A stretch of DNA of 13,133 nucleotides, taken from assembly GCF_034470605.1 (NCBI RefSeq), contig NZ_JARGYT010000032.1, positions 1 through 13,133 on the forward strand, written 5' to 3'. Made by a program: the position numbers and the translations under genes. Source of the stretch: Cyrtobacter comes (GTDB lineage: Bacteria > Pseudomonadota > Alphaproteobacteria > Rickettsiales > Midichloriaceae). Shown here piece by piece: positions 6,179-13,133 of the stretch (its first letter is position 1; each line of letters opens with the position of its first letter). Below the pieces are notes generated by a model. It searched no databases. It was not told where the DNA came from and saw only the letters and a list, made by a program, of their open reading frames with translations.

Positions 6179-7984
6179 TTACGTCCTTTCAAATATACGC
6201 TTAAGTTCTCTTGGACTTAATAATTTATATGTCGGTCTTCCATGATTGCATTGAGAGGCAAATGGAGTTTTTTCCATTTCTCTGAGTATGCTATTCATCT
6301 CTTCTATATTCAATGAAGAACCCGCTTTAATACTATTTTTACATGCAATATTTGAAAATAATTCTTCAATATATATAATAATGTCATATTCGGCATCGCA
6401 CCCCTTTTCAAACGCAACCTCTAGCAGGTTTATTGCTTGATCCTGTGAAAGGATAGATGGTATAGCCTTTACTGATACAAGGCTACCTTCTAAAAGATCT
6501 AACTCAAAACCCATTAATTCTAAATTATTTTTTGGAATTTCAATAATTCTTGTACTAAGGATTATTGGCATAAGTAGCTTTTGTTGAGTTATGTTGCATT
6601 GCAATATTTCTTTTTTCATTTTTTCAAGTGTTATCCTCTCATGCGCTGCATGCTGATCAATAATCACAAGACCCTGATAAGATTGGGAAATTATATATGT
6701 TTTATCTATCTGAAATACTGCTTGGCCTAGATCACCTTCTTTTAAAAAGTTTGTAACTGGCGTACCTGCTTCCAAGTTAACAAATGTCTTCTTTTTATGT
6801 TTTTCTAGATCTTTTTCATCACAATTTAATATTGTATCACTAGGAAAACTAATAACAGGTGATTGAAAATCTACTCTTTTCTTACTGAAATCGCCCGTTT
6901 TTACCTCAAAGCTCTGCTCCAAATCAGAAGCATGAACCTCCTGAAATGTATGCTGCTTTTGGTAACCGATTTCTGCTTCTTTCTTAGATTTTATCTCAAA
7001 TATAGAGGAGCTTGTTGTATTTTCTAATACTGATTTTATTGTTTTTACAATTAAATTTTTTACTATACTTTCATCAAAAAATCTTACTTCTGATTTAGTA
7101 GGGTGCACATTAACATCAACAAGCTTTGGGTCTATTTCAATAAAAAGAACTACTATAGGGTATCTTTTATGCGGCACTAAATTAGCATAGGATATATGTA
7201 CGGCCTGTTGCATTATCTTATCTTTTACAGGCCTACCATTCACATAGAAAAATTGCTTATTGGTAGATGAATGATTAAATGTTGGTATGCTAACCATGCC
7301 ATTGAGATTAATTTCATTGGATTCCCATTTTATTTCTATGGAATTTTTATAAAAATCTTTACCAATAACATCTGATATCCTTTCTTCTGAGAATGTTTTT
7401 AGATACAGTGCATCATTAACAAAAAACTCAAAATTAACATTCTTGTTGTATATAGCAAGCTTACCTACAAGATCTATACACGCCGCTGTTTCTTTTGATT
7501 CAGATTTAAGAAATTTTAGTCTTGATGGGGTTGAGAAGAATAAATCCCTAACCTGTATTACAGTACCACATACTGCCCTGCATGGTTTTTGATATATCTC
7601 TACCCCCCCCTCTATTCCAAATTCCCATCCATGCTGCGCCCCTTCTTTACATGTATATATTTTCATATTGCTTACTGATGCTATAGAAGGAAGCGCCTCA
7701 CCTCTAAATCCAAAAAATTTAATATCGGTTATATCTGATTCATCTAACTTGGAAGTTGCGTGCCTCGTTAAAGAAAGAGGGACTTCATCTTCCGTCATTC
7801 CACATCCATCATCCGCAACGGAAATCAATGTCCGGCCACCCCTTTCTATTTTGATGGTTATATTTCGTGCACCGGCATCTAAAGAATTCTCCACTAACTC
7901 CTTAATAACCGAAAGCGGCCTTTCTACAACTTCACCTGCAGCAATTTTATTTATTGTGCTATCTGAAAGAATTTTTATCCCCAT
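6179..7984 (-). CDS. mutL: DNA mismatch repair protein MutL
   Basis: MutL is an ATP-dependent dimer linking mismatch recognition by MutS to strand incision. The N-terminal GHKL ATPase is complete: KELVENSLDAGA (28-39) with catalytic Glu29 and Mg-binding Asn33, DDGCG (58-62), GFRGEAL (92-98) and HPTKSEVRF (294-302). A poorly conserved linker (~325-410) leads to the dimerisation domain with the endonuclease motif DQHA-x2-E-x4-E (443-454). ACKNSIKAG (547-555) and CNHGRP (579-584) follow, in place of the usual ACR and CPHGRP. This layout is that of the nicking MutL found where MutH is absent. The 601-residue length is normal for the family. The coding strand carries a run of eight G at codons 125-128. 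A good promoter lies directly upstream. Confidence 0.97.
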   Translation of the reverse strand: MGIKILSDSTINKIAAGEVVERPLSVIKELVENSLDAGARNITIKIERGGRTLISVADDGCGMTEDEVPLSLTRHATSKLDESDITDIKFFGFRGEALPSIASVSNMKIYTCKEGAQHGWEFGIEGGVEIYQKPCRAVCGTVIQVRDLFFSTPSRLKFLKSESKETAACIDLVGKLAIYNKNVNFEFFVNDALYLKTFSEERISDVIGKDFYKNSIEIKWESNEINLNGMVSIPTFNHSSTNKQFFYVNGRPVKDKIMQQAVHISYANLVPHKRYPIVVLFIEIDPKLVDVNVHPTKSEVRFFDESIVKNLIVKTIKSVLENTTSSSIFEIKSKKEAEIGYQKQHTFQEVHASDLEQSFEVKTGDFSKKRVDFQSPVISFPSDTILNCDEKDLEKHKKKTFVNLEAGTPVTNFLKEGDLGQAVFQIDKTYIISQSYQGLVIIDQHAAHERITLEKMKKEILQCNITQQKLLMPIILSTRIIEIPKNNLELMGFELDLLEGSLVSVKAIPSILSQDQAINLLEVAFEKGCDAEYDIIIYIEELFSNIACKNSIKAGSSLNIEEMNSILREMEKTPFASQCNHGRPTYKLLSPRELKRIFERT

Positions 7985-8016
7985 CTACAGACTTACTCAA
8001 GACGCAATGAAAAATT

Positions 8017-8045
8017 TTTATAATGATTAGCATCAATATTAGCAA
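8017..8045 (-). promoter_or_regulatory. mutL promoter, sigma-70 type
   Basis: On the minus strand TTGCTA (8040-8045) and TATAAA (8017-8022) are separated by exactly 17 bp, giving a leader of about 25 nt before ATG 7984. GAGTAAG in that leader is a weak Shine-Dalgarno about 10 nt before the start. Confidence 0.5.
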
Positions 8046-8153
8046 TTTTTAATATAAAACCAATATTGGCTCAAACCATGCTATCCAATTACTTTGCAAA
8101 TAAAAGCATATATAATGCGCTATGAATATTAGTGAGCTGTATTCTAATATCCT

Positions 8154-8222
8154 AACAGAGTAGAACATTGTTTTTTGTAAATCTATTATTATTTAAAGCA
8201 ACGTTTATAAAAAAACTCTGTT
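8154..8222. repeat. 8-bp inverted repeat with 53-bp spacer
   Basis: AACAGAGT (8154-8161) and ACTCTGTT (8215-8222) are perfect complements bracketing AT-rich sequence, and the right arm overlaps the -35 box of the 1023-residue gene. It could be a decayed small element or a chance pair. Confidence 0.3.
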
Positions 8223-8260
8223 GTTCATATTATAGCATGCAACTTATACTGTAGTATAAT
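8221..8260 (+). promoter_or_regulatory. Promoter with overlapping operator-like dyad for the 1023-residue gene
   Basis: TTGTTC (8221-8226) and TATACT (8245-8250) are 18 bp apart. A second -10-like TATAAT lies at 8255-8260. Both -10 candidates are covered by a perfect dyad, TTATACT-GT-AGTATAA (8244-8259), placed where a repressor would block polymerase. The leader would be only about 15-25 nt and has no Shine-Dalgarno. Confidence 0.45.
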
Positions 8261-8280
8261 GATGCGTATTATATTTTGAT

Positions 8281-11200
8281 ATGACTGAAACTGATAAGAA
8301 AGATCAGATATCTCAATTACAGACAATTCAAGAAAATCTGGCTATTCGCAATACAAAAGAATATTCACAATTATATAGAACTCAAGAAGAGATAACTAGC
8401 CACAATAAAAGGGAATATTCAATAATTACTTATTTATGGAATAAAATGCTATTCTATATTCTGGATACAGCTTCATCTTTAAAAGGATTTATTGATAATT
8501 TTAGACCAATTTATGGAGAGAATGATATACATAAAAAATTAAGAAAATCTGGTATTGGTGGCAATAAGACACCAAAGAAAATAGAGATAAATGGGGTCAA
8601 TTTTAATTTTAACAAATCTTATGGAAAAGGAGCATTAAAAAGTGCCGTTTTACTCCATAAAAAAATAGAAGAAATTTATTCAAGATTGAACGCAATTTAT
8701 TATAGCAATGATGGTAAGAAAGCCGAGGGATATCTTGTCATAATATCCAATATACTGGAGAACATGATCTATTATGATGAGTGTAACCATTTTGCAGATT
8801 TAATATTAAGAATGAATGAAGAGCGTTTTATGATGCTTATGGATTCACTAACCCACAATAAAAAATTCCTTATTGAAGGAAAGATTTTAGATGATCTAAA
8901 ACGATTTGAGAATACATTCTATGCAAACCATAACGCTATTTCTATACTGAATACACTAACGGATGATGAAGATAGGAAATTTATATGTCACGTGCTATTC
9001 CACCAAGATTCTCTAAAGCCAGGATCACAAAATGAGTTACAAAAGCAATTATGGAGGGAGGCTTTAAACTCTGATCATATACAAAAACTATGTACTTTTA
9101 AGAATGGTGACATTAAAGGCGGTGACATATTACACTATCTAATTCAGCGTTCTCCGGACGAATTAGAGCTATCCTCTTTTCTTCAAGCCGTTTCATGGCT
9201 TAAAGCAAATGGCGCTCATAGACTGAATATTACTTATAACAGAAACTTTATAAAGTTATATAAACATAAAGAGCTTTTTAAAATTTTACTTCTAAGCGAT
9301 AATGTAGGACTATATAGAAATATATTAAAGCATTTCATTACTAATGATAGCACAGAAGAACAAATAGATTTGTTTGAACAAATTGCACTAGAAAAACATA
9401 CAAATATACTTTCCAAGTTGAATTCTAGTACAAATTTAGATGAGATTTCCGCTCTTTTGATCAAAAAGGGTGAAGACGAGCTAAGATTAATAGATTTTGT
9501 ATTAGGACAAAGTAAAGCTTCATTAAGAGATGTAGCAAGTCTAGAAATTGACATCTTAAAGAATCTTGAAATGTTTTTTAATGCACACAGTGCGAGCAAT
9601 GCTGGTAATTCAGTAGAAGAATTAGATAGGTTTTTTAAGACGCACGGTGTTGTGGGCAATGCTGGTGATTCAGTAGAAAAATTAGATGATCGTTTAAAAC
9701 GTTTTGAGGATGAAAAAGAATTATATATTCGTTTAAAAAATCTCGGGGATAAAAAAGAATATTTTTACACTTTTGATATCGATGTTTTACAAAATTTGGA
9801 TTCTAAGCATTTGGAAAAGGCTGGAGGTATACTTTGCAAAGTTAAAGCCTGTAATGTATTGCATGATTTTATATTACATAGAATCAATAATATTGAATTG
9901 ATTGATTTATCAAATGATAATCATGATAAGCTTGAAGCCCTTGTAAAGGAAATCAATAACCGAGAGGAGCTTCAGAGATATTTTACTAATAAGGACTCTG
10001 AGGATGTATATACAACCTTCATACAGCTGTTAAATGAAAATCAACAACAGTGGCAAAGTATATTCGAAGGGCTAATAAAGGCAATACAAAGTGAAGGCTA
10101 CGATCAAAGTAAAATGGCGGTACCTCAAAAGGATAAACAACATAAAAAACCTATTATGCCAGAATCTGATGGCTCTGTTACTAGGACACGACGTATACTC
10201 AGAGAAACATTAACTAATAGCTCTATAAAAGAACAACGGGATCCTGAGAAAATTGCAGAGGCAACATTAAAGTTACTCGATCCTGATGCTCGTAAGGCAT
10301 TTGAGAGACTTAATCTTTCGGATCGTTATTTTTATAAATTTATTCAGCAGAATCTTGATAAAGAGCTTTTAAGCATAGTTCTAGGTATCGGCCTTGGAAA
10401 GGAGGCGTTTTATTTGCCAAAGGAAAAATCTAGGTATGTGCAAGAGCATATGCGCACTATGAATGGCAAGATATCAGAATACATCCTGAATTTCAGCAAG
10501 TTAAGCGAGGATACTATGAATAATATAGATAGTATTATTGAAATATTGAGTGATAAATCACCAAAATTTGCATGCTTTATAATTAACAACCTCCATGATC
10601 AAGAATTAATAAATTTTATATCACTGCAGTATGTAAGTAACGAGAAAGGTTTTCATTATTTAAATAGGGAATTAGTGGTTATAGCTATAGAAGTAGAAAC
10701 CAATTACAGATACTTTCATGGTATTATGAGTCAAAATGCTCTGCTCTTTGTAAAGCTCATGATGAAAGTAGCCTCCGTCAATCATATGCTAAGTCATATT
10801 AGATATTACTTCAATCGTAATACTCATTCTACCATAGAGAGTCAGATACAGGAGCTTTTTGCAATACTAGGTGATAAAGATATAAATATTAGCAACATTA
10901 ATGAGGCAGTTTTTGAGGCATGTCATGATAAACCATTTTTCGAGATATTATCGAAAAATCTTGGCAACAAGGAGTTTCTTCTAGCAATTCAAAATGAGAT
11001 TCAAGTTAAGGAGCTTGGTACCAAAACATCTCCGCAATGCTCTCAAGTACTTTTTTTATTAATTAATCTATGTAATACTTCCAAGAATGTAAAATCATTG
11101 TTTGATGCCTGTAAAGAAAAGAAGAACAGCGCCGCACTAATAGTAGCGCTGCTAGAAATTGCCAAAGATGAAACTTCGCTTAATAATTTAAATGTACTAT

Positions 11201-11352
11201 GCGAAAGGATGGAAAAAGAGCTATTCTATAATGCCAAATTACTATCCTCAGAGGATATGATATTATCTGCAGTGCGTAAGTGTATTGTTATAGAATCCTA
11301 TAAACATAGGATGGCTGTCAAAACTAGAAGTACTTTCTCTAGTTTAGGTTAG
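8281..11352 (+). CDS. Large helical protein of unknown function with a 20-residue tandem repeat
   Basis: This 1023-residue protein matches no family I recognise. The N-terminal ~45 residues are polar and charged. Residues ~47-61 are hydrophobic and aromatic-rich and could bind a membrane, though there is no proper signal peptide. The rest reads as almost continuous amphipathic helix with regularly spaced Leu and Ile, suggesting an alpha-solenoid, but no canonical ankyrin or TPR motif is visible. Around residues 439-471 a block (NAGNSVEELDR, then NAGDSVEKLDD) is duplicated with a 60-bp period in the DNA. A polar, probably disordered stretch at ~612-650 separates two helical halves. The C-terminus is basic and Ser/Thr-rich. 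Size, lack of homology and its own promoter/operator suggest a lineage-specific and possibly host-directed protein, but that is inference. ATG 8281 has no Shine-Dalgarno. Confidence 0.8.
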   Translation: MTETDKKDQISQLQTIQENLAIRNTKEYSQLYRTQEEITSHNKREYSIITYLWNKMLFYILDTASSLKGFIDNFRPIYGENDIHKKLRKSGIGGNKTPKKIEINGVNFNFNKSYGKGALKSAVLLHKKIEEIYSRLNAIYYSNDGKKAEGYLVIISNILENMIYYDECNHFADLILRMNEERFMMLMDSLTHNKKFLIEGKILDDLKRFENTFYANHNAISILNTLTDDEDRKFICHVLFHQDSLKPGSQNELQKQLWREALNSDHIQKLCTFKNGDIKGGDILHYLIQRSPDELELSSFLQAVSWLKANGAHRLNITYNRNFIKLYKHKELFKILLLSDNVGLYRNILKHFITNDSTEEQIDLFEQIALEKHTNILSKLNSSTNLDEISALLIKKGEDELRLIDFVLGQSKASLRDVASLEIDILKNLEMFFNAHSASNAGNSVEELDRFFKTHGVVGNAGDSVEKLDDRLKRFEDEKELYIRLKNLGDKKEYFYTFDIDVLQNLDSKHLEKAGGILCKVKACNVLHDFILHRINNIELIDLSNDNHDKLEALVKEINNREELQRYFTNKDSEDVYTTFIQLLNENQQQWQSIFEGLIKAIQSEGYDQSKMAVPQKDKQHKKPIMPESDGSVTRTRRILRETLTNSSIKEQRDPEKIAEATLKLLDPDARKAFERLNLSDRYFYKFIQQNLDKELLSIVLGIGLGKEAFYLPKEKSRYVQEHMRTMNGKISEYILNFSKLSEDTMNNIDSIIEILSDKSPKFACFIINNLHDQELINFISLQYVSNEKGFHYLNRELVVIAIEVETNYRYFHGIMSQNALLFVKLMMKVASVNHMLSHIRYYFNRNTHSTIESQIQELFAILGDKDINISNINEAVFEACHDKPFFEILSKNLGNKEFLLAIQNEIQVKELGTKTSPQCSQVLFLLINLCNTSKNVKSLFDACKEKKNSAALIVALLEIAKDETSLNNLNVLCERMEKELFYNAKLLSSEDMILSAVRKCIVIESYKHRMAVKTRSTFSSLG
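9594..9690 (+). repeat. 60-bp-period in-frame tandem repeat
   Basis: GCAATGCTGGTAATTCAGTA at 9597-9616 recurs at 9657-9676 with one base change. Similarity runs from about 9594 to 9627 against 9654 to 9687. The preceding FF residues also recur, at a 57-bp interval, so the duplication was followed by a one-codon indel and some divergence. Confidence 0.75.
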
Positions 11353-11450
11353 AGGGCTATATTGAATAGTATCGGTACCCATGTTGCAAATGGGATTTTC
11401 GATAGAATTAATTTTTATTATAATTAAACTAACCCATTATGATCTCCAAT

Positions 11451-11473
11451 TAAAATTGGATAAACCAATTTTA
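11451..11473 (+). terminator. Hairpin after the 1023-residue gene
   Basis: TAAAATTGG (11451-11459) and CCAATTTTA (11465-11473) pair perfectly over 9 bp around ATAAA. The stem is AT-rich and the following bases are not a T run, so on its own it is a weak terminator. It lies ~100 bp after the stop codon and just before a second hairpin. Confidence 0.4.
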
Positions 11474-11479
11474 GATTAT

Positions 11480-11510
11480 AAACAAAAGAGCAAAAATCTT
11501 TTGTTTTGGT
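11480..11510 (+). terminator. Second hairpin, likely terminator between the 1023-residue gene and surA
   Basis: AAACAAAAGA (11480-11489) and TCTTTTGTTT (11497-11506) form a perfect 10-bp stem with a 7-nt loop. The 3' arm is itself T-rich and runs into TTTTGG. It ends about 50 bp before the surA start and could terminate the upstream transcript or lie in the surA leader. Confidence 0.45.
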
Positions 11511-11559
11511 AAAAAGGGTGATAGTAATTATTTTGTTAGTTTAGCAAGATTCTTATCTT

Positions 11560-12516
11560 ATGATTTATCTTAGATTTATATCGGTTTGCATAATAACATT
11601 TTTTATGGGCATGTATTGTTATGCACAGGAGCATAAGATTGTAGCTATTGTAGAAAGCGAAATTATAACAAATTTAGATTTAAAAAAAAGGCTAGATCTA
11701 TTTTACTTCCTGAATAACATAGACACAAATAAAGTACTCCCTGATCAGGAGCTTTTTTTAAAGAAAGAAGCTTTAAAAAGCTTGGTTCAAGGATTGATTA
11801 TAAGGAACAAAGCCGATTTTGAGCATATAGAAGTAACTGATGCTAATGTAAGCGCCGCACTAGAATCATTTGCAATGCAAGATGGTGGAGATATAGTTAC
11901 GTTTCATAAAAAATTGAGAAAGATGGGTATAGCACCAGATGATATCAAGATTTTTATTAAAGAGAGTCTTATAAAACAGCTACTACTAGAAAAATCTGTA
12001 CAAAAAGTTGAAATTTCTCGTATTGAGTTAGATTCTTATTTAAAGATTTTAAGAGAGTCACCAAAAGAAAATAGAGATGATGATGTAGTAAGACTTGCAG
12101 AAGTTAGGATACCAATTGCACAGATTAATAAAAAAGAGGCTCAATTAATGATGGAAAAGATTTCAACATCGCTGAGTGGTGGTACATCTTTTGAAAATTT
12201 ACTACTTACATATGGTATTTCGAAGCATAATAATGGGGAAATTGGCTGGGTACAACTCAGACAATTGCATAAAAGCCTTTCTTCAGAGCTCTCTAAAGCT
12301 ACTATTGACAATATAATAGGACCTGTTCTATTGGATGATTGCATAATAATTGTCAAAATTCTTGATAGAAAATCAGGCGCTGATTTCTTGCAAGATAAAG
12401 AGAGATATGAAAAATTAACAAATATTTATTTACTAACTCTTAAAAAAAATCAGACAATGTCCGCGTATTGGACAGAACTGTTTAAGTCTACATGTGTACA
12501 GATTTTAGCATATTGA
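11560..12516 (+). CDS. surA: SurA-like periplasmic chaperone / peptidyl-prolyl isomerase
   Basis: SurA-type proteins escort unfolded outer-membrane proteins through the periplasm to the Bam complex. A signal peptide is clear: hydrophobic residues 6-19 and a cleavage site after Ala22 (CYA-Q). Residues ~24-145 fit the SurA N-terminal chaperone domain, which opens with the typical KIVAIVESEIIT. Residues ~175-270 fit one parvulin (PpiC) domain, with RLAEVRIPI at its start and GEIGW (226-230) plus IIGPV near its end. At 318 residues it is shorter than the 428-residue E. coli protein, which has two parvulin domains. A single divergent domain makes chaperone activity more certain than isomerase activity. 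ATG 11560 lacks a clear Shine-Dalgarno but gives the correct signal peptide. The typical downstream partners (pdxA, ksgA) are not next to it. The alternative is a generic PpiC-family foldase. Confidence 0.85.
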   Translation: MIYLRFISVCIITFFMGMYCYAQEHKIVAIVESEIITNLDLKKRLDLFYFLNNIDTNKVLPDQELFLKKEALKSLVQGLIIRNKADFEHIEVTDANVSAALESFAMQDGGDIVTFHKKLRKMGIAPDDIKIFIKESLIKQLLLEKSVQKVEISRIELDSYLKILRESPKENRDDDVVRLAEVRIPIAQINKKEAQLMMEKISTSLSGGTSFENLLLTYGISKHNNGEIGWVQLRQLHKSLSSELSKATIDNIIGPVLLDDCIIIVKILDRKSGADFLQDKERYEKLTNIYLLTLKKNQTMSAYWTELFKSTCVQILAY

Positions 12517-12942
12517 TATAACCAGTTATTAAGATAGGTGCTATAGTAGAAAGGAAAGTAGTAATAGAGTGGGATAATTCATAAAGAATGAAATACTATG
12601 AAATGGACTTTAGAAAATATAAGGAGACATTATTAGGTAGTGTTGAAGATTAAAGTGCAGCCAGAGAGAAGAATTGATGGTATTTTAACCACACAGTTTG
12701 CTTTTCATAAAATATCCATAAATGCATGTATGACAATTTAAGTTGAATTAGCATAACAAAGCTAGTAAGCTGCAAGATAGGCAAAATTATCTACCTCAAA
12801 TAAAATAGCTATGATCCTAATTTCATTAATATAAACTATTTTGTTCATTTTTTTTCGATCTGTTCATAGAATAGACCTCTTTGGAAATGAGATTTTTGAA
12901 TAGAGAAAAGTACGAGAGACAGGTTAATAATTTTATAAAATA
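12517..12942. other. 426-bp gap without a recognisable gene
   Basis: Only very short frames occur, for example 12588-12653 (21 codons) and 12640-12741 (33 codons, GTG start); none resembles a known protein. A mismatched hairpin lies near 12729-12755 (TATGACAATT against AATTAGCATA). The block at about 12870-12900 (ATAGACCTCTTTGGAAAT) looks like an insertion-sequence end, but no partner end is visible. No clear terminator for surA was found. The stretch may be decayed mobile DNA. Confidence 0.5.
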
Positions 12943-13133
12943 TAGCTAATCCGTCATAAAATGTCATGTCATATATGTGTTAAATAGTTCGTCAATAAAG
13001 CATTGATTTGCGCGTCGTATTTGTTTAGCTTGAGCCCATTTTTTCTCTATAGGATTGAGGTTTGGAGAATATGGAGGTAGATAAAGCAAGGTATGGCCCG
13101 CATTTGCTATGAGCTTTTGCATATCTTTGCCCT
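12943..13133 (-). mobile_element. IS630-family element, 3' end, running off the right edge
   Basis: The terminus TAGCTAATCCGTCATAAAA starts at 12943 and is preceded by TA (12941-12942), the target of IS630 elements. The transposase stop codon lies 21 bp inside the end, which is normal for these compact elements. The other end is outside the window. Confidence 0.75.
12964..13133 (-). CDS. IS630-family transposase, C-terminal part
   Basis: This minus-strand frame is open at the right edge, giving 56 residues up to the TGA at 12964-12966. It contains LLYLPPYSPNLNPIEKKWAQ, the hallmark C-terminal motif of IS630/Tc1-mariner (DDE_3) transposases, in which the Glu of NPIE is the third catalytic acidic residue. 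The first two catalytic Asp residues and the DNA-binding domain lie beyond the window, so whether the gene is intact cannot be judged. The terminus of this element resembles both ends of the 114-bp element at 3114-3227, for which it is the likely source of transposase. Confidence 0.9.
   Translation of the reverse strand, partial: GKDMQKLIANAGHTLLYLPPYSPNLNPIEKKWAQAKQIRRANQCFIDELFNTYMT

Larger units (their letters stand above)
7985..8280. other. 296-bp divergent promoter region between mutL and the 1023-residue gene
   Basis: This region contains the mutL promoter, a perfect palindrome CCAATATTGG (8060-8069), and a near direct repeat CAATATT(A/G)GC at 8033-8042 and 8061-8070. It also holds an AACAGAGT/ACTCTGTT inverted repeat (8154-8161/8215-8222) and the promoter/dyad of the plus-strand gene. 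There is no coding frame. Confidence 0.55.

Noticed and set aside
7668..8030. A 120-codon plus-strand open frame opposite the mutL start.
   Set aside because: It lies antisense to the highly conserved ATPase domain of mutL. Its composition is explained by the mutL codons and it overlaps the mutL promoter.
9234..9659. A 141-codon minus-strand frame inside the 1023-residue gene.
   Set aside because: It is fully contained in a long, consistent plus-strand gene, is low-complexity (Ser/Leu/Phe-rich) and has no start signal.
12588..12741. Two short plus-strand frames (12588-12653, 21 codons; 12640-12741, 33 codons from GTG, about 20 nt after AAGGAG).
   Set aside because: They are too short, overlap each other in different frames, match nothing familiar and have poorly spaced start signals.

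Overview
The window is AT-rich, gene-sparse and holds several insertion sequences. Its two clearly identifiable housekeeping genes are mutL (mismatch repair, carrying the endonuclease motif found in bacteria that lack MutH) and a SurA-like periplasmic chaperone. They sit beside large proteins of no recognised family and one eukaryote-like leucine-rich-repeat protein with a Ulp1/C48-type cysteine protease domain. This mix fits an obligate intracellular alphaproteobacterium, most likely a Rickettsiales or Midichloriaceae-like endosymbiont of a protist or arthropod. The placement is inferred from composition and gene style, not shown by an alignment.

Layout. Positions 1-309 hold the 5' end of an IS5-like element interrupted by a second identical copy of itself. 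The outer copy has in turn cut off the 3' end of a 550-residue membrane/coiled-coil protein gene (277-1929, minus). A 361-bp gap follows, with a plus-strand terminator that no annotated gene uses. Next comes a ~221-residue membrane-associated protein (minus). The 2957-3428 gap contains a 114-bp MITE-like element (3114-3227). After it lie the LRR/protease gene (3429-5975, minus) and mutL (6179-7984, minus).

A 296-bp divergent promoter region (7985-8280) separates these from the plus-strand genes: a 1023-residue protein of unknown function (8281-11352) and the surA-like gene (11560-12516). The gap between those two genes contains two strong hairpins. The window closes with ~430 bp of apparently non-coding DNA and the end of an IS630-family transposase gene (minus, running off the right edge).

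How the genes relate. There is no sign of one large operon: gaps between genes are 200-470 bp, and several have their own promoter- or terminator-like signals. MutL acts in DNA repair and the SurA-like protein in outer-membrane protein assembly. The LRR/protease protein is the best candidate for a secreted effector acting on host ubiquitin or ubiquitin-like conjugates. The three large unknown proteins look lineage-specific. The IS630 terminus at the right edge resembles both ends of the small element at 3114-3227, so the two probably belong to one transposition system. No tRNA, rRNA or CRISPR array was seen.
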